In this document: positions 17,626-26,478 of the stretch, piece after piece
Numbering within the stretch: the first letter of the stretch is position 1
Layout of the letters: each line of letters begins with the position of its first letter
Origin: JABDJL01 sp963664065
GTDB taxonomy: Bacteria > Pseudomonadota > Gammaproteobacteria > Xanthomonadales > SZUA-36
DNA length: 64,000 nucleotides
Direction: 5' to 3'
Assembly: GCA_963664065.1 (NCBI GenBank)
Contig: OY760942.1
Location: 992,001 to 1,056,000, forward strand
Made by a program: the position numbers and the translations under genes
Notes under the pieces: generated by a model
Told to the model about the DNA's origin: nothing
The model's input: only the letters and a program-made list of their open reading frames with translations
Databases searched by the model: none

Positions 17626-18414
17626 TTAGCGGGGATTCTCGTCTCGCAACTGCCTGGCAAGCTCAAAAAACTGTTCGAGTTCAAGTTGTTCCGCGCGGAG
17701 CTGCGAATCTACGTCAGCCGACAGGATTTGTTCCGCTGTCAGGATCGGCGAGAGGCTGTTGCGCAGGGTTTTACGGCGTAATGAAAAAGCCTGTCGGACG
17801 ACCCGGTCCAATAGCGGTTCCAGTTCGTCACCGGATAAGGGCACAACTCTGGGCTGAAGCCGGACAAATCCGGAATCCACTTTTGGTCTGGGTTCAAATG
17901 ATTCCGGTCCAACTTCAAAAAGTGACGAAACTTCGCAACGGTTCTGGACCATGACGCTCAGGCGGCCGTAATTGCGGTTGCCCGGCCCCGCCGCCATTCT
18001 CTTCACCACCTCTTTTTGTAGCATGAAGTGCATGTCAATTGGTGCTTGTTCCAGGTCCAGAATATGGAAAAGCAAAGGTGTGGAGATGTTGTAGGGCAGG
18101 TTTCCCAGCAAGCGGTAAGGCCGGTTTTGGGCCAGCGTACCAAAATCGGTTTTCAAAGCATCCCCGCTGTAAACCTGCAGCCGAACATTTCCTGCGAAAC
18201 GCCGCTCCAGGTCAAGCACTAAATCACGGTCAATTTCTACGACTAAGATACTGGCACCACTTTCCAACAGGGAAGCGGTCAGCGCCGCCCTGCCGGGACC
18301 GATTTCGATCAGCAACTCGCCTTCGCGAGGTGAAACTGTATCCCTGATCCTTTGGATTATATTTTGGTCAGTGAGGAAATTTTGCCCGAAACGCTTGCGG
18401 GCCATACGGTTCAC
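17626..18414 (-). CDS. rsmA: 16S rRNA dimethyladenosine transferase
   Basis: KsgA/RsmA dimethylates two adjacent adenines in helix 45 of 16S rRNA during 30S assembly. The 262 aa protein has RFGQNFLTDQNII, the SAM-binding IEIGPGRAALT (usually GPGxGALT, so the Arg is a small deviation), and the target-base motif NLPYNIS. The gene overlaps pdxA by 4 bp (ATGA). Confidence 0.95.
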   Translation of the reverse strand: MNRMARKRFGQNFLTDQNIIQRIRDTVSPREGELLIEIGPGRAALTASLLESGASILVVEIDRDLVLDLERRFAGNVRLQVYSGDALKTDFGTLAQNRPYRLLGNLPYNISTPLLFHILDLEQAPIDMHFMLQKEVVKRMAAGPGNRNYGRLSVMVQNRCEVSSLFEVGPESFEPRPKVDSGFVRLQPRVVPLSGDELEPLLDRVVRQAFSLRRKTLRNSLSPILTAEQILSADVDSQLRAEQLELEQFFELARQLRDENPR

Positions 18415-19397
18415 GACTGTGCATCCCTACACATCCGCTGCGCCATGCTCACAGCCTGGTAAAGGCTTGAAGGGTCTGCAAGGCCTCTGCCGGCGATATC
18501 CAGCGCAGTGCCGTGATCCACCGATGTACGGATAAACGGCAGGCCCAGTGTGACATTAACGGCTTTTCCAAATCCGGCGTGCTTCAAAACCGGCAGACCC
18601 TGGTCGTGATACATGGCGATCACGGCATCACAATTTGAAAGCGCCCTGGAAGTAAATGCGGCATCAGCAGGAACGGGCCCGGTGACCGATATGCCCTCTG
18701 ACAAACAGCTGTGAATGGCGGGCGCAATGATGTCCCGGTCCTCGTTACCCAGGTGTCCGCCTTCTCCGGCATGGGGATTGAGACCGAGCACCTGCAAACG
18801 GGCTGACCGAATGCCGAAGCGCTGTTTGAGTTCTGAATGAGTGATTCTGATGGTCTCAAGTACCGCGGTTTCGGTGATGGCGTCAGGCACATGCCTGAGG
18901 GGCAGATGAGTCGTAACCAGGGCAACGCGCAGTTCATCGGCCGCCAACATCATCACCACTCTCTTGACTCCGGACAATTCCGCCAGGAATTCGGTATGTC
19001 CACTGAAAGGGATACCCGCATTATTGATCACGCCTTTGTGCACGGGCCCCGTTACCAACGCGCCTGCCTGGCCGGTCCGTACCAGTTTCACTGCCCGGCG
19101 AAGACAATCAAGAACATAGGGCGCATTCTCAGGCTCAGGGTTGCCCGCTTGCACCGGTGTTTTCAATGGCATCGAAAAGCAGGCAGGACTGCCCGCCTCA
19201 ACCGTAATACCCGGCTGCCAGTTGACGGTTCGAAGGGGGATGCCTAGCTGCTTTGCTGTCTGTTCGATTAATCCTCGGTCTGCGACCAGCAAAAGCCGTA
19301 ATTCGGGGTGTTGGTGAGCCAGTCGCACCGCGCACTCCGGTCCAATACCGGACGGTTCGCCAGGAGTCAGAGCCAGCACCGGTAGGTCCATAATCAT
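18411..19397 (-). CDS. pdxA: 4-hydroxythreonine-4-phosphate dehydrogenase
   Basis: Pyridoxal 5'-phosphate synthesis: NAD-dependent oxidation of 4-phospho-hydroxythreonine. The 328 aa protein starts with the family signature LALTPGEPSGIGPE. It shows SGHTEFLAEL with a metal-ligand histidine, NPHAGEGG, and AMYHDQGLPVLKHAGFGKAVNVTLGLP with another ligand histidine. It lies between surA (30 bp upstream) and rsmA in the standard operon. Confidence 0.96.
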   Translation of the reverse strand: MIMDLPVLALTPGEPSGIGPECAVRLAHQHPELRLLLVADRGLIEQTAKQLGIPLRTVNWQPGITVEAGSPACFSMPLKTPVQAGNPEPENAPYVLDCLRRAVKLVRTGQAGALVTGPVHKGVINNAGIPFSGHTEFLAELSGVKRVVMMLAADELRVALVTTHLPLRHVPDAITETAVLETIRITHSELKQRFGIRSARLQVLGLNPHAGEGGHLGNEDRDIIAPAIHSCLSEGISVTGPVPADAAFTSRALSNCDAVIAMYHDQGLPVLKHAGFGKAVNVTLGLPFIRTSVDHGTALDIAGRGLADPSSLYQAVSMAQRMCRDAQS

Positions 19398-19427
19398 CGC
19401 AAATAACTCAGAGATTCGCTGGACTGA

Positions 19428-20726
19428 TCAGGATTCCAGCCGTGACTCCACAAAAGCTTCTTCTCGCATCTGGCGCAGAAAACGATCCACTTCGGCATCG
19501 GACTTGCTTTGGCGAATACTATCCCTGGCGCGTTGCCGGATCGCGGCTTCAGTAATGTCAACTTCGCGTTCACCCAGTTTTTCAATGATGTGCCAGCCTA
19601 CCTGGCTTTGGAATGGCTCACTGACCTGTCCGACTGCGAGGCCGACTAGCATTTGTTCCACACGTTCGCCATAGGCGCCCATCTGGAACCACCCCATGTC
19701 GCCACCCAGGTTTGCGCTGGTTGGGTCGTCGGAATTCTCTTTCGCCAGTTCTCCAAAATCTGCGCCGTCCACGATCTGCTGCCGGACTCCCCTGATTTGC
19801 TCCATTGCATCACGCGGCGTGATCAGTTCATTGGTTTCTATCAGGATATGCCGAGCATGGTGCTCTTGCGCCATAACACGGGAACGTTCCCGGTAATCGT
19901 TAACCTTGATAATGTGAAAGCCGGCAGGGCTTCGGATCGGGACAGTATATTGACCGGCCCTGAGGTTTTGAATGGCATCCGAAAATGAACGCGGTACCGA
20001 GTTCAGGTCACGCCAGCCCACTTCTCCACCTTCCAGCGCTTCCTGGCTTTGCGAATAGCTGATGGCTGCCGAAGCAAAATCCAGCCCGCCTTCCAGTTGA
20101 GCGTAGACCTCATTAATACGGCCATTGATATCCTCGATCTGGGCCGGTGTTGCGCCTTCTGGAAGGTTCATCATGATGTGGGAAATGTTGTATTCCCCAC
20201 CCGCGAACTCCTCGGATGCCAGCAGGATATCTACCTCAGTATCAGAAATAGGATCCATGCTGTTGATGATTCGCTGACGAAGCCTTTCGCCGAGAATCTC
20301 CTCACCGATATTCCGGCGAAATTCGGCAAAATCCTTGCCGTCACTTTCGATCACCTGCCGCATTTGCATAACGGAAAGCCCATTTTGCTGGGCAAGGCCG
20401 GTGACAGCCTGGTCAATATCAGCATCACTCACGCGAATGCCGGTTTGCAATGCTCTTTGCAACTGCAATTTTCTGATTACCAGGCGTTCGAGTACCTGTT
20501 TTTCAAGCAAATCCCGAGGTGGATGGTTTCCGCCCTGGGCACGGATCCTTTCGACAATGCCCTTGATGGCGGTGTCCAGTTCACTACGCATGACGACGTC
20601 TTGATCAACCAGGGCAACAATACTGTCAATTTCTTCTATTTGCTGCGCCTGCAGTGGCATACAAACCAGGCTGGCCAAAATCGCGGTGCAGAACAGGCGG
20701 TTCTGGAGGGAAAACTTCAAACTCAT
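19428..20726 (-). CDS. surA: Periplasmic chaperone / peptidyl-prolyl isomerase SurA
   Basis: Folds outer-membrane proteins, including LptD. The 432 aa protein has a signal peptide (FCTAILASLVCMPLQAQQ), a SurA N-terminal domain (VALVDQDVVMRSELD), and two parvulin modules (about 170-270, YNISHIMMNLPEGA; and about 285-385, HARHILIETNELI with GGDMGWFQMGAYGERVEQ). A C-terminal helix completes it. It is directly downstream of lptD, its best-known client, with a 117 bp gap. Confidence 0.95.
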   Translation of the reverse strand: MSLKFSLQNRLFCTAILASLVCMPLQAQQIEEIDSIVALVDQDVVMRSELDTAIKGIVERIRAQGGNHPPRDLLEKQVLERLVIRKLQLQRALQTGIRVSDADIDQAVTGLAQQNGLSVMQMRQVIESDGKDFAEFRRNIGEEILGERLRQRIINSMDPISDTEVDILLASEEFAGGEYNISHIMMNLPEGATPAQIEDINGRINEVYAQLEGGLDFASAAISYSQSQEALEGGEVGWRDLNSVPRSFSDAIQNLRAGQYTVPIRSPAGFHIIKVNDYRERSRVMAQEHHARHILIETNELITPRDAMEQIRGVRQQIVDGADFGELAKENSDDPTSANLGGDMGWFQMGAYGERVEQMLVGLAVGQVSEPFQSQVGWHIIEKLGEREVDITEAAIRQRARDSIRQSKSDAEVDRFLRQMREEAFVESRLES

Positions 20727-20843
20727 CTTGCTAATCTCCGGGGTGTTATCAGCGTTTTATTGCTTGAATTTGACGCATGTACCGGGAATAGGTTTCATGA
20801 GTCGCGTGATGTTCAGGGCGGCATTTTAACGCATCTTGGCCGA

Positions 20844-23039
20844 TTATTCGGCCTCATCGTAAAATAATGGCGGAGGCCTGCGACCGAAGCTTCCCAAGCC
20901 TTTGAGGTTTAACTCCAGGTACAGAGCATCGCGTTCATCACCACCACGGCTCCTGAGGTACCTGCGAGCGATCAGGCGCACAGCCCAACAGCAACCTTCA
21001 TATTCGATACCAGCCTGTGCTTCGAGCAGGTCTGACTCGTCGAGTGAGTATTTCAACCTGGTCAATACGTTCCAGCGCTCATTCACCGGCCAGAAGTAAC
21101 GAAAATCGAACTGGTCCAGTCGGTCGCGGCGGTATCGGTATTCGAAACCAAGCCGGCTGCCGTTGTCTGACAGGTAATCTATTCCGAAAGTACCGAGGTC
21201 CAATTCCCTGTTCTCCCAATTCCACTGGGTGCCCAGCCTGCCGGTGAAACGTGTAAACGGATGCCAGGTAAATTCAACCACGAACGGAGATGTGTCGATA
21301 TTGACCGGCATATTGCCCTTGAGGCTGACCTGTTGGTCTTCAAAATAAAAGATCTGACCCGCACTGAGGCTCCAGCGCTCGTGGCCTGAATCGGGGTCAA
21401 GTGAGCGGGTGGTCGCAGCAATGCTTAAGCGGTTAGCGTCGGTCTGCCGGTCGCCGCCGGTAAAGCGGTTGGTATGAAAGAGCTGGCTGAACCCGAAGGT
21501 GAATTCCGCGGTGTCAAAATCAGGCAGGTCATCCTGGTTTCTAAATGGTACGTTCAGGTAAAACAGCCTTGGCTCCAGGGTCTGAACAAATCCGCTGTTT
21601 TCGGTACGTTCAAAATACATTCCTGCATCCAGGCTGAAGATTTCCATGCCACGGTCCGGGCTTTCATTACCCTCAAGGCCTTGTAAATCGAGATTGTAGG
21701 TCGTGTAGCGGTAGCCGGCACTGCTGCGGACAAAGCCCCAATAGCGGTCCATACTCCAATCCAGACGGGGATAGAAGTCTGAACGAACCCCGGCGGTGCC
21801 GACATCACGATCAAAACTGACAATCTCGGAATCCAACGTAAATTGAAATCCACTGTTACCCAGCGGGCGATTCACCTTATAGGCAATGCGCGGCAGCCTT
21901 CGGTAAGGTTCCCGCAAAGCACCAACGGATTCGTCAATAACCTGGAAATCGTCAGCTAACAGGCTGAATGTCCAGTAACGCCCTCCACCGTCAATGCTGG
22001 CGCGACTGCGAAGGAATTGCCGGGCAGTCTGCGCAAGGCTAAGCCCGAAATCCTGGAAATACTGGTCATCGCTGACCCTGTCAACCAGGACGGTAGAGCG
22101 CCACTCACGGTTAATTCCAGTATCGTGCCTGAGTTTGTAATGGTTGCGGTTCTGGCCGGTTTTCTTGTCGTCGAACAGAAAATTGAATTCGAGCGTACCG
22201 CCGCTGCGTGGTGTCAACAGGCGATATTCACCTGTGAGCATTATTCCACGGTCGGTGAAATAGCGCGGCGTTAGCGTGGCGTCCTGGTCAGGGGCTATAT
22301 TCCAGTAATAAGGAATCCCGATCTCGAAACCGTTGTCATTGGCGCTGCTGGCATGCGGGTGGAGGAAACCGTTTTTTCGGCGGCTGTCTATGGGAAAACT
22401 CATCCACGGGAGATACAGGAAGGGAATATTCATAAACTCCAGTTTCGCGCCGCGCGCAATTCCATAGCCCTCCTCGTGACGAAATTCCAGTTCCCTGGCA
22501 TTCAGCAGCCACTCCGGGTCATCGCCCGGGCAGGTAGTGAAATCAATTCGCCGCAGGAACGAGCGGTTGCCGCTATCCAGCGTCATCTGCTCGGCAGTGC
22601 CATGGGCAGTTGCCCCCACCAGGTTGAAACTCACGTCGGTCAGTTCACCACCGTTGTTGATGAATTCAAACTCGGCGTTCGCAGCAGAGGCGAAAATTTG
22701 CGAGTCCCGGTAAATCATTGGTCCCGGAATTTCGACCGATTTACTCGCCGGCAGGTAACGCAGAAATTCAGTGCTTAGCTGCTGGTCAGCCCTGCGTAGT
22801 TCCACGTTTCCGGAAGCCTCGGCCGAGTCCGGATACCTGGCGTCAAATTGTTGTGTTTTAAGTGTCAACGGCGCGGATCCGCGATCGGGAATGTTGACAC
22901 GTACCGGTGCGACCGCGGGGTTCGGGCAGGCCAACAGGGCCGGTCCCTCGTCCTGGGCCGCGGCCTGGGATGGGATGAAGCTTATGAGAATGATGCCAAC
23001 AGGAATGAGAGCCGGCAGTTTGCCTGTTTGGAGATTCAC
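20844..23039 (-). CDS. lptD: LPS-assembly outer-membrane protein LptD
   Basis: Inserts lipopolysaccharide into the outer leaflet with LptE. I place the start at a GTG at 23039, giving 731 aa with a good signal peptide (LPALIPVGIILISFIPSQAAAQ). The longer open frame to 23294 runs into the upstream aminopeptidase gene, has no signal character, and is rejected. Features: an N-terminal OstA-type jelly-roll (LTLKTQQFDARYPDSAEASGNV), then a beta-barrel. The cysteine pair YEGCCWAVRLIARR near the C-terminus is typical of the disulfide-forming cysteines of LptD. Confidence 0.93.
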   Translation of the reverse strand: MNLQTGKLPALIPVGIILISFIPSQAAAQDEGPALLACPNPAVAPVRVNIPDRGSAPLTLKTQQFDARYPDSAEASGNVELRRADQQLSTEFLRYLPASKSVEIPGPMIYRDSQIFASAANAEFEFINNGGELTDVSFNLVGATAHGTAEQMTLDSGNRSFLRRIDFTTCPGDDPEWLLNARELEFRHEEGYGIARGAKLEFMNIPFLYLPWMSFPIDSRRKNGFLHPHASSANDNGFEIGIPYYWNIAPDQDATLTPRYFTDRGIMLTGEYRLLTPRSGGTLEFNFLFDDKKTGQNRNHYKLRHDTGINREWRSTVLVDRVSDDQYFQDFGLSLAQTARQFLRSRASIDGGGRYWTFSLLADDFQVIDESVGALREPYRRLPRIAYKVNRPLGNSGFQFTLDSEIVSFDRDVGTAGVRSDFYPRLDWSMDRYWGFVRSSAGYRYTTYNLDLQGLEGNESPDRGMEIFSLDAGMYFERTENSGFVQTLEPRLFYLNVPFRNQDDLPDFDTAEFTFGFSQLFHTNRFTGGDRQTDANRLSIAATTRSLDPDSGHERWSLSAGQIFYFEDQQVSLKGNMPVNIDTSPFVVEFTWHPFTRFTGRLGTQWNWENRELDLGTFGIDYLSDNGSRLGFEYRYRRDRLDQFDFRYFWPVNERWNVLTRLKYSLDESDLLEAQAGIEYEGCCWAVRLIARRYLRSRGGDERDALYLELNLKGLGSFGRRPPPLFYDEAE

Positions 23040-23073
23040 ACGATGAGCGCCGTATTCAGACCACGATAACTTG

Positions 23074-24255
23074 TCACAGATCGTCACGGGAAGCAACGAT
23101 GGAACAGCTTTCAGCCAGCCACTCTTGCCGTTTGTCATGCACCATCTCCGCACGCATTTTGGCAAGCTGATGAAATTCATGAATATCTTCCCCTGCCTGG
23201 TTAAAAAGACCGGCAAACGCGCACATTCCACCTTCATAACTTTGAAAAAGTGCCAGGTGGGCGTTATTAATATCAGACGACATCCAGTTACCATAATAGT
23301 CGCGGTCCTGCCATTTCAATCCCTTCACCCTGACGTACTCCCCGCGGAGTTCATCAAAGACCTTCACCTTCGAATGTCTCATTTCCTGATCAGACAACTC
23401 CTGCAGATAAAGTGCGGTCAATTTATCTCTCGTGCTGGCGAGCAAGCGGTGAAAATCCTGCCTTGCCGCACGTCGCGATAACCAGTCCTGTTCCGATTCA
23501 ACGCCACTGGTCCGGTTCAGCCAGGCCTTAACTCCGGAAATTTCAACGAATCCAGCATATGCCTCGTTGAACGATGTATCACCGGAAACGTAAAGCCTCT
23601 GGTGTGCCAGTTCATGGATCAGGGTCGCCGCCAAAAGCGGGTCACTGCCACGCAGCATGGTATCCAGCAGCGGATCCTCAAACCAGCCAAGTGTCGAGTA
23701 CGCAGTTGCAGGGGAAACCATGACGTCAAAGCCTTTAAGCCGATACTTGGAGGCGAATTTTTCCGCCTTATCCCGTTTAAAATAGCCGCGGTAAGGAACA
23801 CAACCCGCTACCGGGAAACACCAGGTCTTTGCTTTAAGGGAAAACTCGGGTGTCGCAACCACGTTCCAGACCACGGCGTCCCGGCCGGTTTCAACGAAAG
23901 ACTTGAAACTCCCACCCGCCGGCAGTGCGAGTTGGTTTTCTGCAAACCCAAGAATGTCAATTGCGGTTTGAAGCCGTGTTGCCAGACCCGGGTCTGTTTC
24001 GGCATCCTCAAGCAATTCATTGATGTCCTGGCGGGTGTGCATTAACTGCCACTGGCCGGAAGCCGCCTGGTAGTAGTACCCCGGACCGGCACAGGAAATG
24101 ATCAGGAGGCATAAATAAAGTGCATAAATCGTGCGAATAACCAATGAGCTCGTTCGGTCTTTCAAAGGGTGAAGCGGGTATCTGGTTTTGAGGGCTTGAG
24201 CAACAGGGATGTTGCGCCAGAGTCCTACATGGATGTACTTGTGGGCATCCCTCAT
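23074..24255 (-). CDS. Predicted zinc-dependent aminopeptidase (COG4324 type), lipoprotein
   Basis: The body of the protein has the zinc-protease motif HELAHQRLYV followed by a downstream glutamate in NEAYAGFVE, and matches the bacterial putative aminopeptidase family (PF10023). The frame is open to 24255 (393 aa), but its first 38 or so codons lie in or next to a dispersed palindromic repeat (24183-24259). The true start is probably later. An in-frame TTG near codon 37 gives a short hydrophobic sequence ending in a lipobox-like IISC, which would make it a lipoprotein. The stop is 34 bp before the lptD start. Function is inferred from the motif only. Confidence 0.8.
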   Translation of the reverse strand: MRDAHKYIHVGLWRNIPVAQALKTRYPLHPLKDRTSSLVIRTIYALYLCLLIISCAGPGYYYQAASGQWQLMHTRQDINELLEDAETDPGLATRLQTAIDILGFAENQLALPAGGSFKSFVETGRDAVVWNVVATPEFSLKAKTWCFPVAGCVPYRGYFKRDKAEKFASKYRLKGFDVMVSPATAYSTLGWFEDPLLDTMLRGSDPLLAATLIHELAHQRLYVSGDTSFNEAYAGFVEISGVKAWLNRTSGVESEQDWLSRRAARQDFHRLLASTRDKLTALYLQELSDQEMRHSKVKVFDELRGEYVRVKGLKWQDRDYYGNWMSSDINNAHLALFQSYEGGMCAFAGLFNQAGEDIHEFHQLAKMRAEMVHDKRQEWLAESCSIVASRDDL

Positions 24256-24259
24256 AAGC
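24183..24259. repeat. Nested-palindrome repeat element, copy 2
   Basis: On the minus strand this shares with the element at 10042-10117 the core TACATCCATG, an AGG.CTC spacer, the inner GCAAC/GTTGC hairpin (24200-24204 with 24211-24215), and outer arms (TGAGGG at 24189-24194 paired with CCCTCA at 24249-24254). The order and spacing of the parts are the same, while the arm sequences differ with compensating changes. It overlaps the 5' part of the open frame of the aminopeptidase gene. Confidence 0.6.
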
Positions 24260-24289
24260 AGATACGCGGTTTACCCATCGTATGATAGT

Positions 24290-24685
24290 TCAGCTTGCTT
24301 CCGTGAATTTCAACGATGCCGAATTAATGCAATACCGCATACCGGTTGGCGGCGGGCCATCGGGGAATATATGCCCAAGATGCGCATCACAATGCGAACA
24401 TACCAGTTCCGTGCGCCGCATTCCGTGTTTGTCATCGAATTTCTGTCTGATGCCGGCCTGTTCCAGTTCGCCGTGAAAACTGGGCCAGCCACAGCCTGAA
24501 TGAAACTTGCTTTCGGAATCGAAGAGGGCATGCCCGCAGCACACACAATGGTAGGCGCCCTTATCAAAATGATCGCAGTATTCGCCGCTGAAAGGCGCTT
24601 CCGTTCCGGCCTCACGTGTCACCCGATATTGCTCGGAGGTGAGTTCCGATTGCCATTCCTTTTTTGATTTGTTCACTTTATCCAT
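24290..24685 (-). CDS. msrB: Peptide-methionine (R)-S-oxide reductase
   Basis: Repairs methionine-R-sulfoxide in proteins. The 131 aa protein has the two zinc-binding pairs CxxC at 47/50 (YHCVCCGHALF) and 96/99 (LVCSHCDAHLGH), the conserved SGCGWPSF, and the catalytic cysteine C119 in RYCINSASLKF. No signal peptide, so cytosolic. It is a separate MsrB with no MsrA fused or nearby. Confidence 0.96.
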   Translation of the reverse strand: MDKVNKSKKEWQSELTSEQYRVTREAGTEAPFSGEYCDHFDKGAYHCVCCGHALFDSESKFHSGCGWPSFHGELEQAGIRQKFDDKHGMRRTELVCSHCDAHLGHIFPDGPPPTGMRYCINSASLKFTEAS

Positions 24686-24747
24686 AGCACAACTCTGGCC
24701 TTTAATTCCAGGGCCTGCTAACTCGCCTTGGTTTACCGTGTGTATTA

Positions 24748-25407
24748 CTATTTTCGTTCAGCTACCGGTTTCGCAACCAGAAAAAATCGAATAGTCATGT
24801 TCTCGTGCACTTTGATCATACCAAGCGCCGCGGAAAACGTTTTCAGACCAAGATCCTTGTGACTTAGCTCCGCTGTTCCGGTGACGATTAGCTGATTCCC
24901 GGAAAATTCTGCCGTTGCGACAAATTCGACAGGGTTTTCCCGGCCGCCAATAATTACATTTGCAGCCACTCTCAGTGCTTCCGGCTCTCCGCTTAAGCGT
25001 GTTGTTTGAATCACAATTTCTTCAAAATTTTCCGCATCAAGAAGCTTTCGACCCAACATGTTTTTCCGCGTTCTTTTTATGTCTCTCGCGCTTGGCTTGG
25101 AAAAAAAATCCTTGCCCTCAAGGGTACGCAATTTTTGATCATCAACCACCAATGACTCTGCAGAGAACTTCAGATTAGCAAGCGAATCTGTGAGCGGGTC
25201 TGCACACTCGATGAAACCTTCGACATCGTGGCTGGAAATAACATGATTGTGACCTAGCCCTGATAACATACCGGTGCGATAAACGAGCACCCGAATCCAG
25301 CTTTTCTCGTTGTCAATGGCATAGCTAGTGACACTGGCTTCCTGCGCCGGGGTTGATCCGGATAAAAGCATCATGAGTATCAAAAAAGTTCGAACAATCA
25401 TTGGCAA
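24748..25407 (-). CDS. YceI-like periplasmic lipid-binding-fold protein
   Basis: 219 aa exported protein with a signal peptide (FLILMMLLSGSTPAQE) and a YceI-type beta-barrel domain: YAIDNEKSWIRVLVYR, LGHNHVISSHDVEGFI, and TAELSHKDLGLKTFSAALGMIKVHENMTIRF. YceI proteins bind isoprenoid-type lipids or amphiphiles in the periplasm. It follows the oxygenase gene by 21 bp on the same strand, so it may belong to the bicupin-symporter-oxygenase operon. Confidence 0.82.
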   Translation of the reverse strand: MPMIVRTFLILMMLLSGSTPAQEASVTSYAIDNEKSWIRVLVYRTGMLSGLGHNHVISSHDVEGFIECADPLTDSLANLKFSAESLVVDDQKLRTLEGKDFFSKPSARDIKRTRKNMLGRKLLDAENFEEIVIQTTRLSGEPEALRVAANVIIGGRENPVEFVATAEFSGNQLIVTGTAELSHKDLGLKTFSAALGMIKVHENMTIRFFLVAKPVAERK

Positions 25408-25428
25408 CAGTTTTTGTCAAGAGGAGCA

Positions 25429-26478
25429 CTAGTCTACCGGGTCGCTCGTCACCGCATATTCGTCGCCGTAGTATTTGCTGGTAATAGCGGTATGGAACGC
25501 AATGGCTGAGACGGGTGGGTATTTTGGCTCTCCAGTGCCTGGAAGTACTTCGAGGATTTCATCTTCCCAAACGTAAATGGCCATGGGTATGGAAACCCGC
25601 GACTTGCTGCTCAAAGCGGCATCAGCTGGCGGTGATACCCGGTGGGTGGTGGACGGAAGCATGTCGTTGCTGATCCTCTGCATGTAGTCGCCGGTATTCA
25701 GAATAATGCTGCCCGGTGGCGCGTTGAGGCGGATCCACTTCATATTATTGCGGTTGAGTACCTGCAAGCCTTCGACCTCAGGGGCTGGCAGAAAGGTGAA
25801 CAGATCCACGTCTTCATGGCCCAGCGGCGGGTAGTAATTCAGCCGGAAGCCAAAACTTGTCGCAGACAATTTTTCATCATACAGATGCGGATCACTACCA
25901 AGATATCTCAACAGGCTTTGCATGATTGGCAGAACCAGTCGCTCCTGGGCCTCGACCAGTTGCCTGAAAACCGGCTCATAACCAGGCTGCGGCCAGAATT
26001 CCAGCTCATTGAATTCAGAATCGCTGTCCAGGTCAAAAGCTCGCCGGCAAAATACCCAGCCCTCGACCAGGTCCGGATGGATGATGGTGGTTTCCGTGAC
26101 CGGAAAGTAACCCTGATTGACCGAGCCTTGCCTCTGGGCGAGATACGGCATCCGTTGTTCAGGCGTGCTGAGCTCAAAGAAATTAAGCACGCTCCGGTTA
26201 GCCCTGGCGTACAGTGCGGGGTCGATTTCGTGACCAGTCAGTATCGCAAAGCCAATACCTTTCAAAGCATCGCCCAGTTCCAGCGCAAATTGCTCCCGTC
26301 CTGATTCGCCGCCGTGAAAGAAAAGAGACATGTCACAGGTGGGAATTTCGTAGTCTTCGTCGAACTGGTCGAGCTCCGGCTTTTCGGACAGCTGGTACTT
26401 TTGTTGCTTGTTCACCTGCTCGAAACGGCGGGAATCCTGGGTTACCGCGTGAATTCCTTTGTCTTTCAGGTCGTTCAT
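25429..26478 (-). CDS. Isopenicillin-N-synthase-family Fe(II)/2-oxoglutarate oxygenase
   Basis: Start at 26478 (MNDLKDKGIHAV) is chosen because it overlaps the stop of the upstream symporter in an ATGA; a longer open frame to 26553 is rejected. The 349 aa protein has the DIOX_N-like region (PTCDMSLFFHGG), then the jelly-roll with the iron ligands HED (LGHEDVDLFTFL), a distal His (STTHRVSPP) and the 2OG-binding RVS (KSRVSIP). It is most like plant-type/IPNS oxygenases that act on small molecules. Coupling to an amino-acid-type sodium symporter suggests an imported amine or amino-acid substrate; identity unknown. Confidence 0.85.
   Translation of the reverse strand: MNDLKDKGIHAVTQDSRRFEQVNKQQKYQLSEKPELDQFDEDYEIPTCDMSLFFHGGESGREQFALELGDALKGIGFAILTGHEIDPALYARANRSVLNFFELSTPEQRMPYLAQRQGSVNQGYFPVTETTIIHPDLVEGWVFCRRAFDLDSDSEFNELEFWPQPGYEPVFRQLVEAQERLVLPIMQSLLRYLGSDPHLYDEKLSATSFGFRLNYYPPLGHEDVDLFTFLPAPEVEGLQVLNRNNMKWIRLNAPPGSIILNTGDYMQRISNDMLPSTTHRVSPPADAALSSKSRVSIPMAIYVWEDEILEVLPGTGEPKYPPVSAIAFHTAITSKYYGDEYAVTSDPVD

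Noticed and set aside
23040..23294. N-terminal extension of lptD in the long open frame
   Set aside because: It overlaps the intact aminopeptidase gene on the same strand and carries no signal sequence; the GTG at 23039 gives a normal leader.
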